The notes: generated by a model from the sequence alone, not told the origin. Counted from the stretch's first letter, positions 1 through 5,891 are shown. The stretch is 5,891 nt of DNA from Acidimicrobiia bacterium (GCA_031177445.1 JAPSGP010000210.1:1-5891), one strand, 5' to 3'. Numbers and translations are program-made.

Positions 1-17
1 CAACAGCACCACCCCGA

Positions 18-1010
18 TCAGTCGACCGACGTGTACGCGTGCGGGCTCGTGGCCTTCGACCGCACCATGTGCTCGGCGGTACGGCGCCGGATGTTGTCGA
101 AGGGCACCACCTCGTCACCCGCTGCCGGTGCGGGTGGTGGCGCGGGTAGGGGTGCCGGTTGCGCGGGTGCGGGTGCGGGCGGTGGCGGAGCCGCCTCCGG
201 TGCGGGTGCCGCCGGCGCAGCCGCCGCGGCCTCGGGTGTCGCAGACGGGGGCGCCGACGGCGCCGCTGCCGGAGCGGGCGCACGCTGGGAGGCGGCTTCC
301 AGCACGTCGCGGCGCGTGATGCGCCCGCCCTCCCCGGTTCCCCGGACCTGGGCGGCGTCGAGCCCGTAGTCGGTCAGGAGCCGGCGCACCACCGGCGACG
401 TGACCGCACCTCCTTCGACGGGAGCGGCGGGCGCAGGAGCAGCCGGTTCGGGCGTGGGCGCCGGTGCGGGCGCGGGCTCTCGCTGAGGTTCGGGTGCGGG
501 CGGAGGCGGCGCCGCGGTGGCCGCGGGAGCGGGCTCAGGTGCAGCCGGAGCGGCCGGTGCGGGCGGCGCGGGTGCCGGCTCGGGCTGCGGCGCTGGCTCG
601 GGCTGCGGTGCGGCGGCGGGCTGCGGTGCGGCGGCGGGCTGAGCGGCCGGCTCGGCCTCGGGCTGCGGCGCTGGCTCGGGCTGCGGTGCGGCGGCGGGCT
701 GAGCGGCCGGCTCGGCCTCGGGCTGCGGTGCGGCGGGCGCCGGCACGGCGGCCGGTGCCGCCGGCGCAGCCGCGCCCTCGCCGTCGGAGATCACCGCCAG
801 CCTCGTTCCGACGGCCGCGGTCTCACCCTCGGGTACGAGGATCTCGGTCACGACCCCGGCAGTCGGCGCCGGGACCTCGGAGTCCACCTTGTCGGTCGAC
901 ACCTCGAACAGCGGCTCGTCGGCCTCGACCCGCTCCCCGACCTGCTTGAGCCACCGCGTGATCGTGCCCTCGGTGACCGTCTCACCGAGCTGGGGCATGG
1001 TGATGTCCAC
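18..1010 (-). CDS. sucB: E2 dihydrolipoamide acyltransferase (2-oxoglutarate/2-oxoacid dehydrogenase), frame ends prematurely
   Basis: This is the swinging-arm E2 core of a 2-oxoacid dehydrogenase complex, which moves acyl groups on lipoyl-lysine to CoA in the cytoplasm. Seen: a lipoyl domain (residues 1-79) opening VDITMPQLGETVTEG, with the lipoylated Lys41 in EVSTDKVDSEV; an Ala/Pro linker (about 80-198); a peripheral-subunit-binding domain (204-240, SPVVRRLLTDYGLD then GTGEGGRITRRDVL); a second Ala/Pro linker; and the first ~30 residues of the catalytic domain (299-330, ending ATSPHAYTSVD). The GTG at 1010 is chosen because GGAGGGA lies 4 bases upstream; the ATG at 998 would be too far away. 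In-frame TGA at 18-20 removes the ~200-residue acyltransferase domain with its HxxxD site, so this 330-aa product could not work as an E2. A frameshift, an assembly error or a real pseudogene are all possible. Succinyl versus acetyl or branched-chain specificity cannot be read from this part, so the symbol is tentative. It follows the E3 gene by 29 bases in one apparent operon. Confidence 0.85.
   Translation of the reverse strand: MDITMPQLGETVTEGTITRWLKQVGERVEADEPLFEVSTDKVDSEVPAPTAGVVTEILVPEGETAAVGTRLAVISDGEGAAAPAAPAAVPAPAAPQPEAEPAAQPAAAPQPEPAPQPEAEPAAQPAAAPQPAAAPQPEPAPQPEPAPAPPAPAAPAAPEPAPAATAAPPPPAPEPQREPAPAPAPTPEPAAPAPAAPVEGGAVTSPVVRRLLTDYGLDAAQVRGTGEGGRITRRDVLEAASQRAPAPAAAPSAPPSATPEAAAAAPAAPAPEAAPPPPAPAPAQPAPLPAPPPAPAAGDEVVPFDNIRRRTAEHMVRSKATSPHAYTSVD
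612..731 (-). repeat. 60-bp tandem repeat in the E2 Ala/Pro linker
   Basis: Two head-to-tail 60-bp units (672-731 and 612-671) encode the same 20-residue pattern beginning APQPEAEPAAQPAAAPQP; 18 of 20 residues match. At DNA level 619-668 and 679-728 are identical. Shorter QPEP/QPAA units flank them. The repeat lies inside the flexible inter-domain linker and keeps the reading frame, so copy-number change would only alter the reach of the lipoyl arm. It is also a likely site of polymerase slippage and assembly collapse. Confidence 0.85.
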
Positions 1011-1014
1011 TGCG

Positions 1015-1021
1015 TCCCTCC
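1015..1021 (-). promoter_or_regulatory. Ribosome binding site of the E2 gene
   Basis: On the minus strand GGAGGGA is followed by CGCA and then GTG. This spacing fits the GTG at 1010 and argues against the in-frame ATG twelve bases further on. It lies in the 29-base gap after the E3 stop, where no terminator-like hairpin is visible, consistent with co-transcription. Confidence 0.7.
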
Positions 1022-1039
1022 GGTATGGGGGATCGCCGG

Positions 1040-2434
1040 TCAGCCGTGCAGGCTCCGGCCGGTCAGTGCGAGTGCAGACTCGCCGAACAACTCGCTCAGC
1101 GTCGGATGCGGATGGATGAGCGCGCCGATGTCGGCGCCGGTGGCCTCCCAATTGACGGCTAGATAGCCCTCGGCCAGCAGCTCGGTCGCCCAGGGCCCGG
1201 CGATGTGCACGCCGAGGAGCGGGCCGTCGCGCTCGGCGATGATCTTCACCAGACCGTCGGGCTCGCCGATGATGAGCGCCCGGCTGTTGCCACCGAAGCG
1301 ATGGACGGAGGTGACGACGTCGTGGCCGCGCTCGCGCGCCTGCTCCTCGGTGAGGCCGGCGAACGCCACCTCGGGGTGGGAGTAGATCCCCCAGGGGACC
1401 TTCTCGTAGTCGACCGGCGTGGCGGCTTCGCCGGCGATGGTCTTGATCGCGACGATCGCCTCGGCGAACCCGACGTGCGCCAGCTGTGGTGAATCGACGA
1501 CGTCACCCACCGCGTACACACCTGGCACGGTGGTGCGCATCTGCCGGTCGACGCTGACGAAGCCACGCTCGTCGATCTCGACACCCGACTCCTCGAGGTT
1601 GATGCCCTCCGACCGAGGCCTCCGTCCGACACTCACGACGACCTTGTCGACGACCGCGAGCTGCGAACCGCCGGACGTGTCGAACCGCACGGTCAGCTCG
1701 CGCGCACCCTCGATGTTGGTCACGCGAGCGGACGTGTGCAGCTTCACACCGCGCTTCCGAAACGACCGCGCCACGACTTCCGCCGCTTCGACGTCGACGC
1801 CGGGAAGGATGCGGGGAAGCATCTCGACCAGTGTCACCTCGCTGCCGAGGTCGCTCAGGAGGGACGCGAACTCACAGCCGATGGCACCCGCGCCGATGAT
1901 CATCACCCGTCCGGGCACTTCGGTGAGCGTGAGCACGTGGTCCGAGGAGAGGATCCGCTGTCCGTCGAAGTCGAGGCCGGGAAGCGAGCGCGGGTGCGAC
2001 CCCGTCGCCAGGATCAGTGCGTCGCCCTTGAGCTCTGAGCCGTCGGACACGCGGATGTGGCGCGCCGACGCGTCGACGACCGAACCTGTGCCGGGCACCG
2101 TGGTGACCTTGCGGCCCTTGAGCAGACCCTCGAGCCCCCGCGTCAACCGGTCGACGACCTGCTGCTTGCGGGTCTGACTGGTCGAGAGGTCGAGCGTCGG
2201 CTGACCGGCATCGACGCCGAACTCCTTCGCTCCGGCGACGGTGCGCAGGACCTCAGCGGTCTGGAGCAGCTCCTTGGCCGGGATGCAGCCGCGGTGGAGA
2301 CAGGTGCCGCCCATCCGTTGTTCCTCCACGATGGCGATCCGCATCCCCATCGACGCGCCGTAGAGCGCGGCGGCGTACCCGCCCGGGCCGCCGCCGAGCA
2401 CCACGACGTCGAACTGCTCCGCCAGCGCGCTCAC
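1040..2434 (-). CDS. lpdA: Dihydrolipoamide dehydrogenase (E3)
   Basis: This is the FAD-dependent disulfide oxidoreductase that reoxidises dihydrolipoyl groups on E2 and reduces NAD+ (EC 1.8.1.4); it is a cytoplasmic homodimer. Seen, numbered from the GTG at 2434 (464 aa, normal for the family): FAD-binding VVLGGGPGGYAAA (11-23); redox disulfide GGTCLHRGCIP with Cys45 and Cys50; ATGSHPRSLPG (143-153); NAD-binding IIGAGAIGCEFA (179-190); the second FAD motif VYAVGD (306-311); a C-terminal dimer domain from about 345; and catalytic HPHPTLSE with His443 and Glu448. All key residues are present, so the enzyme should be active. The start is uncertain. A near-perfect AGGAGGTGA overlaps the GTG itself, leaving that codon no spacer; an in-frame CTG at 2425 sits 8 bases behind AGGAGG and would give AEQFDVVVLGGG after the initiator, a typical E3 N-terminus. 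ATG at 2473 and TTG at 2497 are also in frame but lack good sites. It lies first in an operon with the E2 gene, its direct partner. Confidence 0.96.
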   Translation of the reverse strand: MSALAEQFDVVVLGGGPGGYAAALYGASMGMRIAIVEEQRMGGTCLHRGCIPAKELLQTAEVLRTVAGAKEFGVDAGQPTLDLSTSQTRKQQVVDRLTRGLEGLLKGRKVTTVPGTGSVVDASARHIRVSDGSELKGDALILATGSHPRSLPGLDFDGQRILSSDHVLTLTEVPGRVMIIGAGAIGCEFASLLSDLGSEVTLVEMLPRILPGVDVEAAEVVARSFRKRGVKLHTSARVTNIEGARELTVRFDTSGGSQLAVVDKVVVSVGRRPRSEGINLEESGVEIDERGFVSVDRQMRTTVPGVYAVGDVVDSPQLAHVGFAEAIVAIKTIAGEAATPVDYEKVPWGIYSHPEVAFAGLTEEQARERGHDVVTSVHRFGGNSRALIIGEPDGLVKIIAERDGPLLGVHIAGPWATELLAEGYLAVNWEATGADIGALIHPHPTLSELFGESALALTGRSLHG

Positions 2435-2439
2435 CTCCT
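2431..2439 (-). promoter_or_regulatory. Strong Shine-Dalgarno AGGAGGTGA at the E3 start
   Basis: The minus-strand string AGGAGGTGA is complementary to the canonical 16S rRNA 3' end. It contains the GTG usually eligible as the start. Eight bases separate AGGAGG from the in-frame CTG at 2425, the spacing expected of a true start. This site therefore bears directly on which start is used. Confidence 0.5.
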
Positions 2440-2460
2440 CGGGTCGCCGATCGTTCGGAC

Positions 2461-2492
2461 GATTCCGAGCCATTCTGACATGCTGATTCCGA
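2461..2492. repeat. GATTCCGA direct repeat in the divergent intergenic region
   Basis: GATTCCGA occurs at 2461-2468 and again at 2485-2492, 24 bases apart, between the divergent E3 gene and the plus-strand small ORF. Paired 8-mers in such a place could be a regulator site. No convincing -35/-10 pair was found on either strand nearby, and chance is a fair alternative. Confidence 0.25.
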
Positions 2493-2502
2493 TGCAATCG
2501 CC

Positions 2503-2607
2503 GTGGGCGCGCCGAGCGTGAGCACCCGGACGCTCATCTTCCTGGCCGCGCTGTGCGGGCTCGCGATCCTTGCCGCCTCCGCGGTGCAGATCCTGCTCGC
2601 CCGCTGA
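2503..2607 (+). CDS. Possible small single-helix membrane peptide
   Basis: The frame opens at GTG and encodes 34 residues; a second in-frame GTG at 2518 would give 29. I do not recognise a named family. The composition is striking: a short polar N-terminus with one Arg (STRTL), an uninterrupted hydrophobic stretch (IFLAALCGLAILAASAVQ), then ILLAR and TGA. This is the layout of a one-pass inner-membrane miniprotein. Support: the stop is followed within two bases by a strong GC hairpin. Another frame, ATG at 2492 (MQSPWARRA), ends in a TGA that overlaps the GTG at 2518 as GTGA, which could couple translation. Against: no good Shine-Dalgarno precedes any of the starts, and hydrophobic frames arise easily in GC-rich DNA. 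It is divergent from the E3 gene and upstream of the flippase. Function unknown. Confidence 0.4.
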   Translation: MGAPSVSTRTLIFLAALCGLAILAASAVQILLAR

Positions 2608-2608
2608 G

Positions 2609-2628
2609 GCGACGCCCCAGGGCGTCGC
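2609..2628 (+). terminator. GC-rich hairpin, probable terminator without U-tract
   Basis: GCGACGCC (2609-2616) pairs perfectly with GGCGTCGC (2621-2628) around the four-base loop CCAG. It begins one base after the small ORF stop. It is followed by GGGGGCC rather than a T run, so it is not a classic intrinsic terminator, though such U-less hairpins are proposed as terminators in actinobacteria. It could instead stabilise a 3' end or attenuate read-through into the flippase. Confidence 0.5.
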
Positions 2629-2668
2629 GGGGGCCTTGGCTAAGCTCAGCGGTCGCTCCGCTCTGGCT

Positions 2669-2684
2669 CGCCGGTCGACCGGCG
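2669..2684. promoter_or_regulatory. Perfect 16-bp palindrome upstream of the flippase
   Basis: CGCCGGTCGACCGGCG is its own reverse complement and lies 21 bases before the flippase ATG, inside the expected 5' untranslated region or promoter. It could be a dimeric repressor operator or a hairpin near the ribosome site. A TAnnnT-type -10 candidate, TAAGCT (2641-2646), lies upstream but has no convincing -35. Palindromes built of CG-rich words do occur by chance in such genomes. Confidence 0.3.
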
Positions 2685-2705
2685 CGGCCATCGACCAGGA
2701 TCTGC

Positions 2706-4049
2706 ATGTCACAACGCGCACAGCGGTCGCTCGACGCCGCCCGGAAGGCGATGCCGGAGGGAACGTTCGCCGTCGGCGCCGGGCTGATGGTCGCAGGGCT
2801 GACGACCTACGGCTTCTTCGTTGCTGCGGCGCGCACGCTGAGCGAGCGCGACTACGCCGCCGTCATCGGCGGTCTCTGGCCGCTCGTCTTCGTGGTCGCG
2901 CCGGGGTGCTTCCTCCCGCTCGAACAGGAAGTCGGGCGCGCCCTCGCGCATCGCCGCGCTCAAGGCATCGGTGGCGGCCCGATCGTGCGCCGGGCCGCCC
3001 TCGCCGCGATCTGGGGCACCGCCGCGCTGGTCGTCCTGGCGCTGGCCCTGAACAGCCCGTTGACGAAGCACCTGTTCAAGGACATCCGCGGGCTGGTGCT
3101 GTGCTTCGCCCTCGCGCTGGTCACCTACGCCTTCCAACACCTCACGCGCGGCACCCTGTCGGGCAACGGACGGTTCGGGCCATATGGCGTGATCCTCGGT
3201 GCCGAAGGTGCGATCCGCCTGGCCCCCGCGCTCGTGCTCTGGCTCGCGGGTGCCGACGATCCCGTCCTGTACGGCCTCGCGCTGGCCATACCACCCGCGC
3301 TCGCGAGCGCGTTCGCGCTGCGCGGCCAGCGTGGGCTCCTGGTCCCCGGACCAGAAGCGCCGTGGTCGGAGCTGTCGGCGAACCTCGGGTTCCTTCTCAG
3401 CGGCTCGCTGTTCGCGCAGGCGTTGAGCTATGCCCCCATCCTGGCGGCCACGATTCTCGCCTCCGGCGACGACCACGGTGCGGTTGCCGCGTTCGTGTCC
3501 GGGTTCTTCCTCGCTCGGATCCCGATCCTGCTGTTCCAGGCGGTGCAGGCGGCGCTGTTGCCGAAACTGGCGCGCCTGCTCGGCGCGGGCCACCACGACG
3601 ACTTCCGCTCCGGGCTCCGCAAGCTCGTGCTCGTCGTGGTGAGCATCGGACTGCTCGGCGTCGTTGGTGGCCTCACGCTGGGACCGCTGGCCGGCGAGAT
3701 CTTGTTCGACAAGAGCATCGACCGCGGCGACCTGGCGATGCTCTGCGCCGGCAGCGGTGCCTTCATCCTCGCCCTGACCCTGGCCCAGGCCCTGATCGCG
3801 CTCATGGATCACGCACGGGCCACGCTGTCGTGGGGCGTCGGCATCGCCATCGGTGCGGTGGCGCTCGGTCTGCAGTCGGCCATCGGCGTCGAGCTGTTCC
3901 TTCGCATCGAGCTGAGCTTCCTCGCAGCCGCTCTCGGCAGTGCCGCCATCATGGGTGCCTTCCTTCTGCGGCGTCTGCAGCGAGGGGTTCCAGCCGACAG
4001 CGGCGATCGGCTCGTGGAGGCGATCGAGCACGAGCCGCTCGAGATCTGA
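2706..4049 (+). CDS. Polysaccharide flippase, Wzx/MVF (MOP superfamily) type
   Basis: This is a 447-residue polytopic membrane protein that probably flips lipid-linked glycan units across the cytoplasmic membrane. Seen: about 12 hydrophobic segments (near 20-43, 53-75, 97-117, 128-145, 160-182, 186-206, 226-254, 257-285, 305-330, 343-368, 374-395, 400-421); the first loop FLPLEQEVGRALAHRRAQG (69-87), reminiscent of actinobacterial polysaccharide exporters; FQHLTRGTLSGNGRFGPYG (143-161), an NG-containing loop common in oligosaccharide flippases; and a charged C-terminal tail. Length and helix count fit the family, usually 400-500 residues. The ATG at 2706 is preferred because AGGA lies 5 bases upstream and the protein then starts just before the first helix; the frame stays open further upstream, but that part is Arg/Pro-rich and non-native. 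It is the first clear gene of a plus-strand glycan operon, 8 bases before a glycosyltransferase. The substrate cannot be deduced. A lipid II flippase or antibiotic exporter is possible but less likely given the neighbours. Confidence 0.85.
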   Translation: MSQRAQRSLDAARKAMPEGTFAVGAGLMVAGLTTYGFFVAAARTLSERDYAAVIGGLWPLVFVVAPGCFLPLEQEVGRALAHRRAQGIGGGPIVRRAALAAIWGTAALVVLALALNSPLTKHLFKDIRGLVLCFALALVTYAFQHLTRGTLSGNGRFGPYGVILGAEGAIRLAPALVLWLAGADDPVLYGLALAIPPALASAFALRGQRGLLVPGPEAPWSELSANLGFLLSGSLFAQALSYAPILAATILASGDDHGAVAAFVSGFFLARIPILLFQAVQAALLPKLARLLGAGHHDDFRSGLRKLVLVVVSIGLLGVVGGLTLGPLAGEILFDKSIDRGDLAMLCAGSGAFILALTLAQALIALMDHARATLSWGVGIAIGAVALGLQSAIGVELFLRIELSFLAAALGSAAIMGAFLLRRLQRGVPADSGDRLVEAIEHEPLEI

Positions 4050-4057
4050 AGCCGCGT

Positions 4058-5167
4058 ATGGCGTCGACGCTGCGGCTCGCCGTCGACGGCACGCCGCTCC
4101 TCGGGCCACAGACCGGGGTCGCGCGTGTCACCGACGGTCTGCTCGAAGGCCTCGCCGGGCGCGAGGATCTCGAGGTCGTCGTCTACGCGGTCACGTGGCG
4201 CGGGCGCGACCGGCTACAAACGCGAGTCCCCGCGACGGTGACGCCGGCGACTTCACCGATCCCGGCACAGCTGACACGGGCACTGTGGATGCGCAGTGAC
4301 GTTCCTCGTATCGAGCGCTGGACGGGCCGGGTCGACGTCGTCCACGGAACGTGTTTCGTCGGGCCACCGTCGCGCGCACCGGTGGTCGTGACGATCCACG
4401 ACCTCACCTTCGTCCACTTCCCCGAGCTGTGCGATCGGCCGACGCTCCAATTCGACCGACTCGTGCGCCGGGCGCTCGACCGGGGTGCGACCGTTCACGC
4501 GGTGAGCGACTTCGTCGCCGACGAGGTTCGCACCATCTTCGACGTTCCCGCGGACCGGGTGGTCCGCATCTACGCCGGCCTAGCCCCATCGGGGCACGGG
4601 GACGCGTGTCGCGGTCAGCAGGTCGCGAGGGCCGAGCGATATGTGCTCGCGTTGGGGATGGTCGAGCCCCGCAAGAACCTGCCCACCCTCGTGCGCGCGT
4701 TCGACGAGGCCGCCGCGCATGATCGCGACCTGCATCTCGTCATTGCCGGTCCTGACGGTTGGGGCGTCGACGAGTTCGACCGCACGTGCGCGGCCGCGCA
4801 TCACCGTGATCGGATTCGTCGCCTCGGGTTCGTGTCGGAGGACCACCGCCGAGATCTCCTGAGCGGCGCCACGGTGTTCGCGTACCCCTCGCGCTACGAG
4901 GGCTTCGGCCACCCGCCGCTCGAGGCGATGTCGGCGGGTGTGCCGGTCGTCGCCGCTCGTGCCGGGGCGCTGCCCGAGGTGCTCGGCGACGCGGCGGTGC
5001 TCGTCGAGCCCACGGATGTCGAAGGACTGGCCGAGGCCCTCGGTCGGCTCGCCGGTGACGACGAGCTGCGCGCGAGGCTCCGGCGTCTCGGTCGTGCACG
5101 AGCCGAGCGGTACACGTGGGCGCGAGCCACGAACGAGTTCGTCAGCCTGTACCAGGCGGTCACGTGA
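4058..5167 (+). CDS. GT4-family glycosyltransferase
   Basis: This is a 369-residue retaining GT-B enzyme that probably adds a sugar from an NDP donor to a lipid-linked glycan on the cytoplasmic face. Seen: N-terminal Rossmann half opening RLAVDGTPLLGPQTGVARV (6-24) with the acceptor-side glycine loop; VVHGTCF (94-100); VTIHDLTFVHFPE (111-123); HAVSDFVADEV (147-157); the linker and donor-binding ALGMVEPRKNLPTLVRAF (198-215) with Arg205 and Lys206 expected to grip the diphosphate; GFVSEDHRRDLLSGATVFAYPS (257-278); and EGFGHPPLE with Glu281 and Glu289 forming the GT4 E-x7-E motif. No signal or membrane segment is evident. The ATG at 4058 follows the flippase stop by 8 bases with only a weak GAAG-like site, suggesting translational coupling. 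The closest named relatives by motif style are mannosyl- and rhamnosyltransferases of O-antigen loci. With a GDP-sugar reductase next door, a GDP-mannose or GDP-D-rhamnose donor is plausible but inferred. Confidence 0.93.
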   Translation: MASTLRLAVDGTPLLGPQTGVARVTDGLLEGLAGREDLEVVVYAVTWRGRDRLQTRVPATVTPATSPIPAQLTRALWMRSDVPRIERWTGRVDVVHGTCFVGPPSRAPVVVTIHDLTFVHFPELCDRPTLQFDRLVRRALDRGATVHAVSDFVADEVRTIFDVPADRVVRIYAGLAPSGHGDACRGQQVARAERYVLALGMVEPRKNLPTLVRAFDEAAAHDRDLHLVIAGPDGWGVDEFDRTCAAAHHRDRIRRLGFVSEDHRRDLLSGATVFAYPSRYEGFGHPPLEAMSAGVPVVAARAGALPEVLGDAAVLVEPTDVEGLAEALGRLAGDDELRARLRRLGRARAERYTWARATNEFVSLYQAVT

Positions 5168-5891
5168 GGGTCCTCGTCACCGGCGCGGGCGGGTTCGTCG
5201 GCCAGCACCTGACCGCGCATCTGGAGGTGATGGGTGACAAGGTCGTGCCGTTCGCCCACGACGGCGAAGTCGACGTCACCGACGCCGCATCCGTGCACGC
5301 CGCGCTCGCCGAGGCATCTCCCGACGTCGTCTACCACCTCGCAGCCGTGAGCCACATCGGTGACTCGTGGAACGCGCCGGCGCAGGTCTTCCGCGTGAAC
5401 GCCGAGGGCACGCTCAACGTCTTGCGCGCGTGCGTGGACGCAGGCGTGTCGCGGGTGCTCGTCGTGGGCAGCGCCGACGAGTACGGCGCGGTCGACGATC
5501 GCGACCTGCCGATCCACGAGGAGGTGCCGCTGCGGCCTCGGACGCCCTACGGGGCGAGCAAGGTGGCGGCCGAGTTCGTGGCGCTCCAGTCGTTCCTCGG
5601 CGACGGCCTGGGGACGATCCGTGTGCGGGCGTTCAATCACACCGGTCCGGGTCAGCCCGACTCCTACCTCGTGCCGGCGCTCGCTCGACGCATCGCGGGC
5701 GCGGAGCGTGCCGGCGCCACCACCATCGAGGTCGGATCGCTCGATGCCGTACGCGACTACTCCGACGTGCGCGACGTCGTACGGGCGTACCGGCTCCTGA
5801 TCGAGCAGGGAACGCCGGGCGACGTCTACAACGTCTGCTCAGGTCGGGGACTGAGCGTGCGGGCGGTGGGCGAGCGACTGCTGGCGCTCGC
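5164..5891 (+). CDS. rmd: NAD(P)-dependent sugar-nucleotide reductase, probably GDP-4-dehydro-6-deoxy-D-mannose reductase (partial)
   Basis: This is an extended short-chain dehydrogenase (NDP-sugar epimerase/dehydratase fold). Rmd reduces GDP-4-dehydro-6-deoxy-D-mannose, the product of GDP-mannose 4,6-dehydratase, to GDP-D-rhamnose (EC 1.1.1.281). The 242 codons present show VLVTGAGGFVGQHL (3-16, nucleotide binding); DVTD (37-40); VYHLAAVSHIGDSW (56-69); VNAEGTLNVL (78-87); VGSADEYG (101-108) with Ser103; catalytic YGASK with Tyr129 and Lys133; RAFNHTGPGQPDSYLVPAL (155-173); and VRDYSDVRDVVRAYRLL (196-212). FNHTGPGQ resembles Rmd and differs from the FNHESPRRG of true GDP-mannose dehydratases. 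The C-terminal ~60-80 residues lie outside the window. It starts at a GTG overlapping the glycosyltransferase TGA as GTGA, a sign of translational coupling. A CDP- or dTDP-sugar epimerase/dehydratase remains possible, so the exact reaction is less certain than the fold. Confidence 0.75.
   Translation, partial: MRVLVTGAGGFVGQHLTAHLEVMGDKVVPFAHDGEVDVTDAASVHAALAEASPDVVYHLAAVSHIGDSWNAPAQVFRVNAEGTLNVLRACVDAGVSRVLVVGSADEYGAVDDRDLPIHEEVPLRPRTPYGASKVAAEFVALQSFLGDGLGTIRVRAFNHTGPGQPDSYLVPALARRIAGAERAGATTIEVGSLDAVRDYSDVRDVVRAYRLLIEQGTPGDVYNVCSGRGLSVRAVGERLLAL

Noticed and set aside
18..20. TGA in E2 read as selenocysteine
   Set aside because: E2 enzymes have no selenocysteine at this point and the downstream frame (SGWCC) does not resemble E2.
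577..731. CRISPR-like or satellite array
   Set aside because: The repeats are contiguous, in frame and encode a known type of flexible linker; there are no unique spacers.
159..1166. Long plus-strand open frame of 335 codons opposite the E2 gene
   Set aside because: Its product is Arg/Gly/Cys-rich low-complexity sequence, the antisense image of the Ala/Pro linker; the minus frame has clear lipoyl and PSBD motifs.
1419..2177. Plus-strand 252-codon frame opposite lpdA
   Set aside because: Ser/Thr/Arg-rich with no domain; it mirrors a strongly supported E3 gene.
2450..2463. Short inverted repeat ATCGT-TCGG-ACGAT near the E3 leader
   Set aside because: Only a 5-bp stem, no U-tract, and inside or next to the possible N-terminal coding region; too weak to call.
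2570..4057. Upstream open extension of the glycosyltransferase frame
   Set aside because: It overlaps the whole flippase gene and encodes Arg/Pro-rich junk; the GT4 fold starts at the ATG at 4058.
2709..4109. Minus-strand 466-codon frame opposite the flippase
   Set aside because: Charged, repetitive Glu/Arg/Gln-rich translation typical of antisense to a hydrophobic GC-rich gene; the plus frame has a regular 12-helix pattern.
4894..5640. Minus-strand 248-codon frame opposite the reductase
   Set aside because: His/Arg/Val-rich antisense sequence with no motif; the plus strand carries a full Rossmann and YxxxK signature.

Overview
The window comes from a high-GC genome with strong G/C third-position bias, GTG starts and short intergenic gaps. 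Its Ala/Pro-rich E2 linker, its E3 type and its flippase type fit Actinomycetota, most likely an Acidimicrobiia-like lineage. That placement is inference from protein style, not a measured phylogeny.

The left half (about 18-2434, minus strand) is a central-metabolism pair read right to left. First comes a complete dihydrolipoamide dehydrogenase (E3), then, after 29 bases, the E2 acyltransferase of a 2-oxoacid dehydrogenase complex. The two proteins are physical partners: E3 reoxidises the lipoyl group carried by E2. The E2 frame has its lipoyl domain, a repetitive Ala/Pro linker and the peripheral-subunit-binding domain. It then hits TGA a few residues into the catalytic domain, 17 bases from the window edge, so it is either frameshifted or truncated.

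A divergent junction (about 2435-2705) follows. It holds a possible tiny single-helix membrane peptide on the plus strand, a strong GC hairpin directly behind its stop, and a perfect 16-bp palindrome ahead of the next gene.

The right half (2706-5891, plus strand) is a tightly packed surface-polysaccharide operon: a 12-helix flippase of the Wzx/MVF type, a GT4 glycosyltransferase 8 bases later, and an NDP-sugar reductase overlapping it by 4 bases and running off the window. The reductase looks like GDP-4-dehydro-6-deoxy-D-mannose reductase (Rmd), which makes GDP-D-rhamnose. A simple reading is that the reductase supplies a GDP-deoxysugar, the GT4 enzyme adds a sugar to a lipid-linked glycan, and the flippase exports the product. 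The left edge of a larger glycan locus is visible; no wholly new system is evident.
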